Program-made: the position numbers and the translations under genes
Origin: Moniliella sp. 'wahieum'
Lineage: Eukaryota; Basidiomycota; Moniliellomycetes; Moniliellales; Moniliellaceae
Direction of reading: 5' to 3'
NCBI GenBank assembly: GCA_003971905.1
Contig: RSEE01000002.1
Location: forward strand, 124,001-188,000
Length of the DNA stretch: 64,000 bases
In this document: positions 1 to 11,509 of the stretch, piece after piece
Position numbering within the stretch: position 1 is the first letter of the stretch
Layout: every line of letters begins with the position of its first letter
Notes under the pieces: model-generated
The model's input: only the letters and a program-made list of their open reading frames with translations
What the model was told of the DNA's origin: nothing
Databases searched by the model: none

Positions 1-1043
1 CGACCGAGGCTTCCATCAGCCCTGGCTCTAAGGTTCGCCTGCGTATTCTCGGTCTTCGGGCCGAGGCGAGCGAAATTTACGTGATGAATCCTGCTTGAAA
101 TGCTCTTCTCACAACTTCCTGGTGCCAGTTTGCCATTGGAACGATGAAAGAGGACTTTTTGGGACCAACCGAGTAAGGACGAGAACATGGACCACTTTGT
201 GGCAATCAGGGGGGGTCGAGACTCTACGTCCCAAAAAGTGAGCCGGGAGGGCTGGCTCTGCCACCTCGATTGGTTGTCGCTTGCATACCACGTCCCCCTC
301 GCTGCCGTGTTCCATGCCTCTGCGTCCCTTGCTCCCTATCGTACGTTACCGCATACCGCTCTCATTCGTATTTTTATAGCGTTCTCTAAATAACACACAT
401 ACGTAGAACATACATTTAGTAGGGAGGGTCTTGAATAGGAAAGAGCGAGACGCCGAATCCCTGTAAACACCAAATTTGCAAGGATGCAAGAGACTCCACT
501 AGGGGATAATGAGAACAAGCGAACAGCAAAGAGAAGTCAATAATTATCACTCCCGGTCGCATATTGAACCTACACTTGCGAGGTAGGCAATAATCAACGC
601 CCCAGTCCCAAAAACACGCAGATCACCTACTCCCTCTCATCAGCAACGCCTATGAAGCAACGCTTATGACAGATCCGAGTCATTTTGGGGATCTGGGGCG
701 GTAGAACAGGCCACAGAAGAGATGAGCTGCGAAGGATGAAATCCTTTTCTGCCCCATATGCTACGGGTCATAGAGCTATATCACAATATTAGTGTAGAAC
801 AGTGCTCCCGGTAATGAGGCTCCCTCAGACGACTGACGTCTGTCTTGTGATACTTAGCCAGGCCATCCAACTCTCAAAGTGCAAACGGCCACCTTGCCGG
901 TAAGTCGCACCGCCATAAGGAAAGAATCTCATCACGCAGGTAATGTGGCCAGTCAATCAGTATCAGAGTACTCACTACTGACCCAGTGGAAACCACTTGC
1001 TGAGCGCGGCAAAAAGAGGTGCCCTCTGCTCTTTGAGGCCACG
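1..1043. other. No gene recognised
   Basis: I see no conserved protein, RNA gene or clear repeat here. Open frames are short and overlap on both strands. The last 150 bases may still include the 3' end of the dehydrogenase on the minus strand, whose stop I could not place. Confidence 0.4.
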
Positions 1044-2008
1044 TTAGGGGAGATGGCAACCGGCTTCAGGGTATTGCTGAACAAATTGGCCACCCCTACT
1101 TTGCGGGGATCCTCTCCGCCGGGTAGCGCGCAGGATTGGTGCTACCCAAAACGGAACTTCGGCGTAACCCCCGGGCCCGGTTTTTGCGCCACGTATGGTA
1201 TCAGCATGACAGCCAACTGGCACCAGGAAACCCGGAAGATTGCAACGCGTTGGTGGCAAAGACGAAGCATGGAAAAAAGTGAGAAGATACGCAGGTTGGG
1301 ATGTGCTCAGCCAAGGTCTGTCGTCCACAGAATGTAACCGTCAGTCATTGCTTCCAGAAATGTGGCACAGGTTTCGGGCAAGGGAAACGGACTTGGGTGA
1401 AGGCATCAATGACGGCAGAGTCGCGTGCACCGCGAGAAGAAGCACCCCAGATGCCCTTATACACGCCCCTGCACTGGTAGCCTTCGAAAGGTCCAAGTCA
1501 TTTGGGTCGAGCAGCTTGGTTCCGCCTTGCCAGGGGGCAGTGATGCTCGTGATACTGCGCTGGACCAAACCACGTTGGGACAAGAGATAGGCAAAACCGA
1601 ACCGGCTTAAATCCTGGACGCAAAACGCGCGATCTAAGCCTGTTGAGGTGGTCAAGTCAAGGGCTTTGAGAGGTGGGCCCCCTGGGTGAGTACGACATGA
1701 TCCACTCCTTGACCCTTTGTTTCAGAGGCGATCTTGTCCACCACAGCCTCTACCTCCTTGGGCTCTGCCAAGTCAGCCAAGATATACGCTGCCGCCCATT
1801 GCCTTTCCCTCCAGAGATGCTTGCTTGAGCTTTTCAATAACTTGGGATGCGCTTCCTGCGACTCCCGACAACGAGAACGCTTGCTCCGGCTTGGGCAAAG
1901 CGCAAAGCAAACCGGCACCAATACCGCGTGTGCCGCCGGCAACGAGAACCTTCTGCCATCAAGGTCAACGGGGTGGTTGACGTTGGCAAGTTTGTTTAGG
2001 AAAGCCAT
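1044..2008 (-). CDS. Short-chain dehydrogenase/reductase (SDR), frame-interrupted
   Basis: The protein starts at the ATG at 2008 (MAFLNKLANV). It soon shows the Rossmann cofactor motif VLVAGGTRGIGAG, in a frame shifted relative to the start. Further on come ADLAEPKEVEAVVDKIA and DHVVLTQGA in the beta4 region. After another frame change the sequence FGFAYLLSQRGLVQRS and KLLDPNDLDLSKAT appears near 1450-1620, matching the part of fungal SDRs after the catalytic helix. At least three frame changes interrupt it and the exact C-terminus is not resolved. Known for the family: NAD(P)-dependent oxidation or reduction of small alcohols, ketones or sterols, usually about 250-320 residues. The substrate cannot be inferred. 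It is either a gene split by assembly indels or a pseudogene; conserved residues in all segments favour the former. Confidence 0.6.
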
Positions 2009-2359
2009 TGTGGATACGGCAGAAACACCAATGCCCACAGAAGGAGAACGTGTCAAACCTGCGTTGGCACGTTGGAAATGGTGGGTTGGCCGGTGGCGAT
2101 GGGTGGTAGGAAGATGCAACACTCCGCGTGCGTAATTTTGTACCTGTGGGCAAGAGGCCCGTGCGCCCGCCTAATCGCTCGGCACAATTGCATCATCGTC
2201 TCCAACAGCCGCCTCCTTTTTACTACTGTGGCGGAGTTAGGAGTCAAAAATCAGGCGTGAGGCCCCACTGCCAATCGTTCCACACCCTACTCAAATGATT
2301 CCCTCGAATACTATAAACCATACTACTTCCATGCGAAGACGGCACTTTATCATATAAAA

Positions 2360-3856
2360 TCAATCAATGCAAGAACCCAGAGGATGGCGATGGAGGCAAA
2401 GGATAGTCTCATCAAGCTTCTTGCCCTTCTTCCCCTTTCCCTTAGTCTTCGCCTTGGGTGCCTCAGTCGGGGCAGAGACAGCTGCCTCGGCAACTTTTTC
2501 CCTTGCCTTCCTTCTTGTTCGACTTGGGGCGGTGGAGGGGAGGGCGACCTCACCTTGGCCTTGCTTTTCTCGGACGAGGTGTGTTCGTCGCATCCTTCTC
2601 CGCATCGGCTGTCTCCGCAGACCCAACTTCTTTCGATTGGGTGGTAGCCGTCTCCTCCCCAACCGGTGCGTCCTTAGCCTTACGCGTTCTTGCTCTCCTT
2701 CTCGGGCTTCGTCGCGTCGTCTGTGTCCTCAGACGCGCGCTTGCGTTTCGGTGCAAGCAACTCAGGAGCGAAGTCGGGGTTACCAATCTCTTCAGCGGCC
2801 TTCATCAGGTCTGCAGTCTGGGTCTGGGCCCACTTCGATGCGCGAGCTTCCGCCTGATCCCGGGTCTTCTCCAGTTCGGTCCCCTTCAGGTTCCAGCGTG
2901 ACAGATCTTGCGTTGCTTGCTCCTCCTTTCCATCCTTACTCTTGTCGTCTGCAGGAGGGGCACTAAGGAAAGTTCCACATGGGAGTGAGCCGACCGAGCC
3001 AGCTTGACATCCAGAGCTTGAATGTTGGACCAACACCAGGCAGATGCTCGACAAGTGCAGGAAGCGCCGTGCGCAAGTTTTCGGTCAATTGTTCCGGCGT
3101 GTGGGCACGCAAGTGACCGATGCGGAGCGCCACGCTGACACCGCGAGCGGGAATGTAAGCGGTGCAACCGATTGCAGCCTCAATAGTGGACTTGATCTTC
3201 TCCGGGTCGCGCAGATTAAGCAGGAGCGGGCTGCTTTTTCGAATCAAAAAACTTGGAACCAAGCAGGCGAGGAAGGATCGGGGTCAAACGGTCATCGGCC
3301 AAAAACAGGTCGTAGTCGTTCATCAGTCGGCGCCGGGCATCAAACGCCTTGAACTTGCCTTCCAGCTTCGTCACGCCCACCACACGGTCCACAGACGTGA
3401 CCCGCCTCGGCAAGCGTATCCTTCCACCACCGCTGAGGTCGGCGTAAAAAGGCAGACGGTGCGCTTGCCTGGGCCGGAACCCGTGAGTGGGTGGGCAAGC
3501 GGGATGCGATAGGGTTTGAGCCGCTTCTCGGTACCGCCCTCCTTGAGGGTGACGTTGACAAAGACCGACAGTTTCTTGTCCGACACGTCTCCATCGCGAA
3601 GTTCTTCGGCCGTCTGTGGGCCTCCCGCCAGAAGGTCGTTGGGGCCGTCACCCTCAGACATGATCTTGATCTGGTATGCGAGCAAAGCCGAAAACGCCTT
3701 GGTCGCCTGAGCGCCACTCACATGGCCCGCAATCAGCTCCTCCTGTTTCGCGGGGGGAGTAGTCTTCGCGGGAGAAGGAGCAGACGCGGCTGACGGCTGA
3801 GCCTTTTTGTCGGCAGCCTTCTTGGTGGCCTTTTTGGTTTTGGGGGCAGGCGGCAT
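2360..3856 (-). CDS. Ribosomal L1-domain ribosome-biogenesis protein (Cic1/Utp30 type)
   Basis: It starts at the ATG at 3856 with a lysine- and alanine-rich tail (MPPAPKTKKATKKAADKKAQ). The L1 domain follows: KLSVFVNVTLKEGG, then RRLMNDYDLFLADDRLTPIL in a second frame (about 3216-3413), then the part containing PEKIKSTIEAAIGCTAYIP in a third (about 2963-3262). The C-terminal half is charged (KRKRASEDTDDATKPEKE) and ends in a lysine-rich stretch (KGKGKKGKKLDE). This order of basic N-terminus, L1 fold and charged C-terminal extension is typical of Cic1/Nsa3, Utp30 and RSL1D1. These nucleolar proteins bind pre-rRNA during ribosome assembly. No introns are needed, but about four single-base frame changes are. 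I cannot separate Cic1 from Utp30 orthology by eye. Confidence 0.75.
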
Positions 3857-4270
3857 GGTAGACACAGGTGGGGAGAGAGTAGAGAAAGGCAAGGCGAGCA
3901 CCAGCAAACAAAACAAACCACGCGCTCACTGAAGAAAAAAAATTAAGTGAGACAAGCGGCGGAACGGACGGGGGGGCCAGCCGAGGCGGAATGTGGGCCT
4001 AGCGCCATTTCCAGCTGAACAAGTAGTGGCCAGGAATCAACAGAACGACCGCCATCTCCTTGCCCTCCACGCCATTAGCAAACTGGGCTCATGTCTACGC
4101 GCGCTGGATGGACGATCTCACAGCGGGCATGTGGTCTCGTGGTTAAATACGACTCGATTGCCATGTGTGCTTTGGCTAGACGACCTGCTGCCTCCCCCGT
4201 GCTCCCGCCCAACTACAAGTTCATGCGATTCGTTCACTCCTCAGCCAGCCCATTATCTTCCTCCTCTCTC

Positions 4271-5513
4271 ATGGATTGTCCACTTCCAACGCAGGCGAAA
4301 CTTCTGGTGCCCTTAAGGGTGCTACGGAGTCGTTCCAGAATTATTCACCGGGCCAGGTGGTCCAAGAGCAGGGGGCCATGCGCAAGAAGGACAGCAATTT
4401 GCAGGCCTCTTCCACTACTATGGATGAAGGAATTGATACTCAGCCTCAACAAACAACCCATCCATAATCCGACTTCCCAATGGCGACTTCAAGAATACCA
4501 ACACGGATCGAACCGATGGTTTGGACGAACGCCTTCCACAACATCTACCTCCCTCCTTTCACAGCACAACAGGGGCGCAACAAACTATCTACCCCAAGGA
4601 ACGTGTCTTGCAACTTCAGAATATACCCTCTGAGTGGAGTAACTCGGACCTTGAGCAGCGGATTTTTTCATACCTTGAAGAAACACTACCCATCAATCCC
4701 CGCCACAATTGCTTTTCGTTGGGCATTCGCCTACGGAGGGCGACTCCAACAAACGATATGCTCTTTTGGGCTTTAATTCGGTCAACGACGCCGACGCGGC
4801 GCGCCTACAGCTCTCTGATTTGGAGCTCGAGCTTGGCATCACGTTGCACGTCCGACTCCATCATAGAGACTTCGCCCTTCCGCCCCCAAGCCGCAGCTGG
4901 CCTCCATCCGCATTATGGGTCTTAAGTCCAGCATGTCGTTGCAGATGTTGCGGAATCTGTTCCGCCATGATACGATGCCCGTGCCACACCCCGTTCACTA
5001 CTTTTTGTATCAGCGTGCAAACTTGCCAACGGGGCCGATATCGGTGATGGCGGTGGCTGTGTACACTGCTGGGGCGGACCTAGAACAGCATGTTCCAGCG
5101 CTCCGCAGGCTATTGGCAAACCAGTTGGGGATATTGAGCTGCACAGGCCTTTTGTCAAGACCCGTCCAACGCCACCTGGCACGCGGATTGTGGTGACGGA
5201 TTACCCGGTGCACACTACCTCCTACGACCTCTACCTTGCATTTTCGCATACGGCCCCGATTGAGTACATGCGCACGATTGGAAGCCAACATAGCCAGCGA
5301 TTTTGCTTCATTGACTTTGCTGACGAAGTGGACGCAATGACTGCCGCAACATACCACAACCGTTACATTGCAGGTAGCCGAATCTGGGTACGCCGCGTCA
5401 GCGCGACCTCGCGCATCAACGATGAAATGTCCAACACCGCCAACGCACTTGGCATGGAGTTTGTTCCCGAGGATGAAGAGCCCCTTGTGTCCCAGGAACA
5501 ACTCATACTTTAA
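4271..5513 (+). CDS. RNA-binding protein with several RRM-like domains
   Basis: The first RRM-like segment, near 4600-4870, carries RVLQLQNIPSEWSNSDLEQR and, after a frame change, RYALLGFNSVNDADAARL, which fits an RNP1/RNP2 arrangement. A middle segment (about 4920-5140) may be a second, degenerate domain. The last domain (about 5185-5400) is the clearest: RIVVTDYPVHTTSYDLYLAF, then QRFCFIDFADEVDAMTAA as RNP1 and the closing strand SRIWVRRVSA. It ends shortly after an acidic tail at 5513. The N-terminal 70 residues are polar and glutamine-rich, and their start is uncertain because the frame changes near 4465. Neither paralogue nor RNA target can be named. It is convergent with nothing close downstream. 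Confidence 0.6.
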
Positions 5514-6241
5514 CAAATCTGTGAAACAGCAGTAACTGTTGCAATCACCGGGTTTCGTGCCTCAGTGAGGCAACTTACCCTGGATTTCACAATCATACCA
5601 CACCCTACTGTAGGCAAACAGTCCTGATGTATAAACTGGGTACCGATTCACACTCCAACCGCGGTCTATAGGCCATTGAAGTCTAGCGTTTCGTAACGTA
5701 GCCAACGAGACAGGAATAAGCCGCAATAAAACTGCGATTACTGGACGCGTGTTATAACAGAGCGGGGGCCGGGAAGAGCGACACCTTGTTCACTGACGAT
5801 ACAAGATGTCAGCCCTATGGCGATCATGAGAGGAAGCTATATGCCTTGTGCACGAAGCTCATCTACACGAGGACCCTGACAGCGCCCCCCATGCGTGTAT
5901 CTATAGAATTGTTCTACGTTTACGGTGACTCGTAATGCCATTATCATACCAATACCAGTCGGTGCCTCTTCGCAGAGAGACCACGGGCTGGAACACGGCT
6001 GTAGAAAGAAGATGGGGAATAAGTATTGATCGGAGATGAGGCAGGGTTGCCCTGGTAGTTGGATCAGGAGGTAATTCACCTTTGCATTTGCAGGAAAGAA
6101 CAGGCTAGACATATGAGCACGCATGGTATGAGCCCGAGAGAGACCGGAGTGAGGCATGTGAACAAGTGAGACCAAGCGGAGGAGAGGGCGGGAACGGGGG
6201 GCAAAAAGAAAAAGTAACATTGGCTAGAGATGAGAAGAGGA
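5514..6241. other. Intergenic, no gene recognised
   Basis: The stretch lies downstream of both the RRM gene (plus) and glycerol kinase (minus), so it holds two converging 3' ends. No conserved protein or repeat was found. A minus-strand frame at 5837-6220 is low-complexity and lacks any motif. Confidence 0.4.
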
Positions 6242-7902
6242 TCAAATGACGCCGTCGCGCAAAAGCTGGTCAATCTCCTCCTCCTGTTCAATTTCTTCGC
6301 GCCTCCATCCACGTGCGCGCTCAACCGCCCGTTCCCAGCCGAGCACACCGGCGGCGCGAACTTCATTGGAAATAATGGGCTCGAACGTATGGCGGCCGGT
6401 AGTGTTGACCTCGTTAAGGGTTTCCGGCTTGCTGAGGTCCCAACCCCACAGCCCCAAAGCCGAACCCGCCATGAGTGCCGATCCCAATGCGGTCGACTCG
6501 CGCATCTGAGGACGCTCAATTGCGATCCCGAGAAGATCCGCTTGAATCTGCATCGCTTCGTCGCTGTTGGTCATGCCCCCATCCACCACAAGCGATTTGA
6601 GGCGAATGCCACTGTCCAACGACATGGCTTCAGGATCGCACGGGTTTGGTAGCAGTCGCTTCGATCGTAGCGCGACAAAAATGACGCCGGTCCGTGTATT
6701 GTGTGATACCCTGGAAGAAAAACGGAAAGTCAAGGTTAATTACTGTTGTGAACGTGAGAAAAGATAGTTACGCACCACGATCGTTCCAGCAGCCGTGTCG
6801 TCCCAGTAGGGGCAGAAGAGACCTGAGAAGGCAGTAACAAGTACACTCCTCCCGAATCCTCTACCTGGGCAGCCAACGGCCCAATATCGGAAGTAGTTGA
6901 ATCAAACCAAGCTGGTCTCGCACCCACTTGATCGCCGAACCCGCCACAGCAACCGAACCTTCAAGTGCATAGTAGACTGGGGCATTGGGGCCGGCCTGGT
7001 AGCAATAGTCGACAGGAGACCATTATCACTCTCGACCACCTGCTCACCGGTGTGGTAAAGCAAGAAGGCACCCGTTCCATACGTGTTTTTAGCCTCGCCG
7101 GGAAGAAGCATTTGTTCCCCACCAATGCGGCCTGTTGGTCACCCAGGATGCCGGCAATGGGCAGGCCATCGAAGGCGCCCCTTGAAATAGCCATACACCT
7201 CGGACGACGATCGAATTTCGGGCAAGCAGTTCATCTCAACGCCGAAGAACTCGCACAGATCCGGGTCCCAAGCCTGCTTATGCAGGTCCATCAGCATGGT
7301 GCGGCTGGCGTTGGAGCAGTCGGTAACATGTACCCCCCATTAGGACCAGATTTTCCTCCTGTAAAGTTGTAAACGAGCCACGTGTCGACGGTGCCAAACA
7401 TGAGATGACCCGCATCATGCACCTCGCGCACTTCGGGGAGATGATCAAGCATCCAACGCAGCTTGACAGCGCTGAAATAAGTGCTGAGAGGGAGACCGGT
7501 GGCCTCTTTGAGTACATCGACCCCGCGATGGTCAACCTTGCTCAGTTCATGCACTGTGGCAGCCGTACGCACATCGGGCCAGGCAATCGCATTATACAGG
7601 GGCCGACCGGTGCGGCGGTCCCAAACCAGTGGGTTTCGCGCTGGTTGGTGATCCCAACGGCGCGGACAGTGTATTGGATGCCGGTCTTGGCATTCTGGAT
7701 GGCGAGCTGGGCGACGGCATTGGCGACAACCTTCTGGCTTTTGTCGACCAGTTTCGTCCGGATCCTGTTCTTGCCATCCAGGGAAAGGGTAGAGTTGTGT
7801 GAACTCGACTTGGTCGGTGGCCAGAATGTTGGCGTGCTCATCAAAGATGATGCAGCGCACCGAGGTGGTGCCGGAGTCAATAGAAGCGACGCAGTCGGGC
7901 AT
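6242..7902 (-). CDS. GUT1: Glycerol kinase (FGGY family), frame-interrupted
   Basis: It starts at the ATG at 7902 with the FGGY N-terminal phosphate-binding region [19 protein letters not shown]. The middle reads [10 protein letters not shown] in a second frame, then [20 protein letters not shown] and a segment ending [16 protein letters not shown]. The C-terminal lobe carries [20 protein letters not shown] and [12 protein letters not shown], and ends at 6242 in a charged helix ([13 protein letters not shown]). This order matches glycerol kinase, which phosphorylates glycerol to glycerol-3-phosphate with ATP. The span fits the usual length of about 500-550 residues plus short introns, one probably near 6720-6780. 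At least three single-base frame changes occur. Since all conserved blocks are present in order, a functional gene with sequence errors is more likely than a pseudogene. Confidence 0.85.
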
Positions 7903-8049
7903 AGCAGCAGCAGGGGCAGATGTAGGCTGATACGGGCACAGGCGAGGTTGAGAGTGAAACTCAAGATGGCGGTGGTGGGAAAGAGAGGAAACGCAGAAGC
8001 AGTGGGCCGGAACCCGGATTGGCCCTTCCCGCGAGGGGGGGGGGGCTGC

Positions 8050-8135
8050 CCGCTTCTGCCGCTTTGGCCTCTGCCCCTGCCTCCGCCTACGCCGCCTCTG
8101 CCTCCGCTTCCGCCTCCACCTCCGCCTCAGCGGGC
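8050..8135. repeat. Pyrimidine-rich hexamer-like low-complexity tract
   Basis: The plus strand reads as degenerate units of GCCTCC, CCGCCT and CTGCCT type, giving alanine/proline/serine-rich frames in all readings. It is a simple-sequence tract, not coding sequence. Confidence 0.7.
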
Positions 8136-10478
8136 CTCAGCCAGGCAGTGCCACTGCGCCATCCAGATCGAGCACTGCTCCTATGCCTACCCCACAGGGC
8201 CTCTGACTTGGAAGGCGAAGTACCAGTGTACGGAGATACCCCATGCATCGAGTGTCTTGCACGGCCCACCGCACAGGGGCTGTATCGGGCCGCCCGCTGC
8301 CCAAGCCGGTACAGCATCCATGCGTTCGTGCGGCCAGCGGGGGCGCGGTAGCACCCGGTCTGTGCCGAATTGAGATATTGAAGGGGCGGGCGAGGCGGCG
8401 GTACAGGCCTGTGCAGCGCCAGTGCTGGCCCGTGCCGGAGGCTGAGCCGCTGAGCCGCGGACGGGTGAGTGTGGGCCAGTGCAAGGACAGCGGCGCTGTG
8501 CCCCGGGGCGGGCGGGCGCAGCCGCTGTTCCTTGCCACTCGCCCCGCGCGGGCACTGGCTCCGGCCCCGCGCTGTTCCAGATGCACCGACACCTGGCCCG
8601 CAGCCCCCGCAGCCCCCACACGCCCCACACGCCGCCTGGCCCCCCCGCTCGGGCTACCCATCGGGTGCTGACACAGGCACCACGCTGGCTGTGCTCGTTC
8701 GGGGTGTGGGAACCCTTCCATCGACTCGCCCATACTGCCTCGGTGGGTTGTCCCACCTCTGCTTCCACTCCCCTAATAGCGAGCCTCGCAGCAGGTCCAG
8801 GAGCTCTGTCCGGTCGGATTCCAAATTCCATCCGAGAATAGCCGACTCGCTCTTATCAGACGGCCGCGCACCAACGTACCCTCATCGACCTCATCGACTC
8901 GTTGATGATCACGGAGATCGTGGGGAGAATCCAGGAACCCGCGCCTGCGTCGCCTGCTATATGACTTCTGCGTGGGTATATATGGGTACGACCGTGCGCT
9001 CTTCTGTTCACGCGGGTCACGTGGACAACCTAGACAGTCTCACTTCAAGCTTCAAGTTTCGTACTCACACCAGACTCCCTTTTTTGCTCGCTTTGATGCT
9101 TCGTTAGACAGCATAATTTGCGTTACTTGACACTGCGACGCCTCTAGTACTACACAGGCGTATCCATTCGACAGGACCATAGCTTATACTCACCGGCACT
9201 TTGCATTCATATATCACACAGTCTGTCGGGATCAGACCCACCTCGTCACCCATAGTCACCACAGGTTGACTGGTCCCTACTGATGATTTGTTCTAGACCC
9301 TCTGTTTTCCCCCGTTGTCTATGCTCCCCTTTCTTTCTCTATGTAATTCAGCTCGCATGTTCTCTTTTTCAATGCGTGTATACCTCGCCCCCTTTCCACT
9401 CGAGGAATATGAACCTCATCATTTCCCCTATCTCCATCTCTTGTTACCGCCAAGTCACAGTGGCATGATGCCCTGGCTTTTCAGTTCCATTCATTGAAAC
9501 TCCTTGCATCACACCCGGTACTGAATGTCGGTCCGCACTAACATGGCCACCTAAACGCCTTAGTTGGGATTATAGTACCCAGCCCAACACCATGCCCGGA
9601 ATTTTCTTTTGGTCACGTAGGCCACATGTTGCTTGTCCAATTCGTAACTGCATCTGAGCAGAGCGTACAACATGCAGGCCGTGTACAGGCATGACTAGTG
9701 ACTCCAGTCAACCCTCTATAGGTCCTTCAGTGCATCCGGATCTACGTTGTTGGTGACCAGCGCCGGCCACAATGGCGATTGATCCTTGCGCATATGTCCA
9801 CCCCCCGGCCTGGTTCTCAAGTGGTGATCATAGAGACGCGAGAGCCCCTCGAGGGGCACCAAACGATCGTAAAAGTAGAAGAGCCTTTTACAACGGGGCC
9901 ACTCTCTGGGGTAGGCTTTTCATCAAACTAAGCCGGTATACCCCCGCAACGATGCCTTCGCTTGTCTCTCGTTGTAACGGGGTTGCTGGCTTCCCAGGAG
10001 CAGACCTTCCCTGCCCATTGGAGACAAGGTTCATGGAGGCCTGAACGTGTTTCAGATCCAAAGTCCAAGGAACACTGGCGTGAGCATAGGAGGGTCGCGA
10101 GTAGTACTTTGCTGATCTTCGGGAAGATCCAGGCAGTGTCTGCAAAGGAGGTTGCACGTTAGGGGTCGGGCGAGAAAGCGATGAGTTCCGATGGGCGAGG
10201 GAGGGCAAGCGAGCTGTGATCGAAAATGTGGCTTTTTTAGAGTGGAGTTTGCCTAGAAGAAGGGTGAAGGGAAAATGATGGTGGACGGCTTGGGCCATCA
10301 CAATTGGATCTAAAAGAACAGGCAGGCTGTATAGAAGAGAAGGGGAACAAAGGAAAAACCAACAGGTCTCTACAGCGAAAAGGGGAAACGAGTCAAGGGG
10401 GAGATGTGAGGACGAAGTACGACACGGGCGGGTGTGAAAAATTGAAACATGGGTCATGGCGGGATTGGAAAATGGGTA

Positions 10479-10483
10479 GATGG
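10479..10483. repeat. Target-site duplication, left copy (GATGG)
   Basis: The five bases before the 5' LTR are GATGG, identical to the five bases directly after the 3' LTR at 17394-17398. A 5-bp duplication is the usual signature of Ty3/Gypsy integrase. Confidence 0.9.
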
Positions 10484-11308
10484 TGTTACGGGCCGCGTCG
10501 GATCCAAGATGGTCTGATCCTAGCTAAGGCCCGCCTGCTCTGCACCAACCCAGTGGAGCGCGCCCCCAAGCCCAACCAAGTTTGACGATGGTTGGTTGTA
10601 CCCTGTACGGTGGTCCGAGTTGCCATGCGTACGCGCGACAGTAGTCGCCTCCCGCCCAAGTCCAAGTCGGTGGTCAAAACGAGACCACCAAGTATTCAGT
10701 ATCTTTGCGACGTCCGTCGCCCGTCACCACTTATTTTCCTTTCTCGATCGCGCCTGCGGCGATCAACCCCTCTTTTGACGTGCCTTTCTTTCTACACCCC
10801 CTTTTGTGTCTGTTTCCCCTTTTTCGATTAAGCCTGTACCCCCGGTGGGTGGGGGATCTTTTCCTCCACCCTCCATTTCGTCCCTTTCCCGCCTATCCTG
10901 TCCGACTCCTGCCCGTTTCCAGCCAATTGATCCAGTACAGGCAGCTCTTCTTGTTAGCGTCCGACTTCTCCTCCGACCTCGTCCTCCAGCCCCTCGTCAA
11001 CCCCATCGCGCGAGCCCTCCTTTGGCCGCGGCGATTCCCAGTCTCAGTTAAGGCAGTGTTTGTCCGCCGCTGCCTCCTCCCGTCCCTAAGTCCCGGAGGC
11101 TTCAGACACGTTACTACGGCCCAAGCCGGTGCAGACGCAGCCTTGCCACACGTGCAGCCGCCCCACCAAAGGCCTCTCCTCGTCCCTAGCTCCGCTCGGA
11201 TACACCAACCAGCCCAAGCCCGAAACTACCGTGAGTCGTCCTTCCGTCTCCTAAGGGATTGTACCCCAAGAACCTGGGTGAGCCCCCTGGCGGGGCCCGC
11301 CCGTGACA
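10484..11308 (+). repeat. 5' LTR
   Basis: This 825-bp repeat begins TGTTACGGGCC and ends CCCGTGACA. It matches the 3' LTR nearly throughout. Differences include single-base changes in homopolymer length, for example the C and G runs at 11264-11279, a few 1-5 base changes, and one 55-bp duplication found only in the 3' copy. Long open frames in it are incidental. Confidence 0.95.
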
Positions 11309-11311
11309 TAA

Positions 11312-11329
11312 TGGAGGGTCCGGGGTTCC
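11312..11329 (+). other. Primer-binding site of the retrotransposon
   Basis: Three bases after the 5' LTR the sequence reads TGGAGGGTCCGGGGTTCC. It begins with TGG, the complement of a tRNA CCA end, and continues into GGGGTTC, which fits the complement of a T-arm. The identity of the tRNA was not determined. Confidence 0.7.
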
Positions 11330-11509
11330 CTCGGCAGGTCCTCAGGGTTCTTCGTTATTGGGCTGGCCCCGCTGACTCCCACGCTGGTCGTGTCTTTCGC
11401 AGTCCACCGCTTTTCTCCCCCCAAGCGTTTCCCCACAGTCTCTTCGTCCCAGGGTGTTTCTACCGCACCTTTCCCTCTCCCCGTTTGGTCCTCAGGTTTC
11501 TGAGACTCA

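Larger units (their letters stand above)
7903..10483. other. Intergenic region, no gene recognised
   Basis: The first 900 bases are very GC-rich and lie upstream of glycerol kinase, so they include its promoter. A CCNCCT-type low-complexity tract sits at about 8050-8135. From 9000 on the composition becomes more balanced. A TTCAAGC array lies at 9043-9060. Long frames here, such as 9888-10457 minus, show no domain. The retrotransposon inserted at the right edge. Confidence 0.4.

Noticed and set aside
6242..7902. Calling glycerol kinase a pseudogene
   Set aside because: Frame changes are present, but all conserved blocks are intact and the same kind of break affects almost every gene, so sequence error is the simpler reading.
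8050..8135. Coding repeat (Ala/Pro/Ser-rich protein)
   Set aside because: All frames of the tract are low-complexity and none extends into conserved sequence.
7405..8373. A 322-codon open frame on the plus strand
   Set aside because: It lies antisense to glycerol kinase and continues into a low-complexity tract. It shows no domain of its own.
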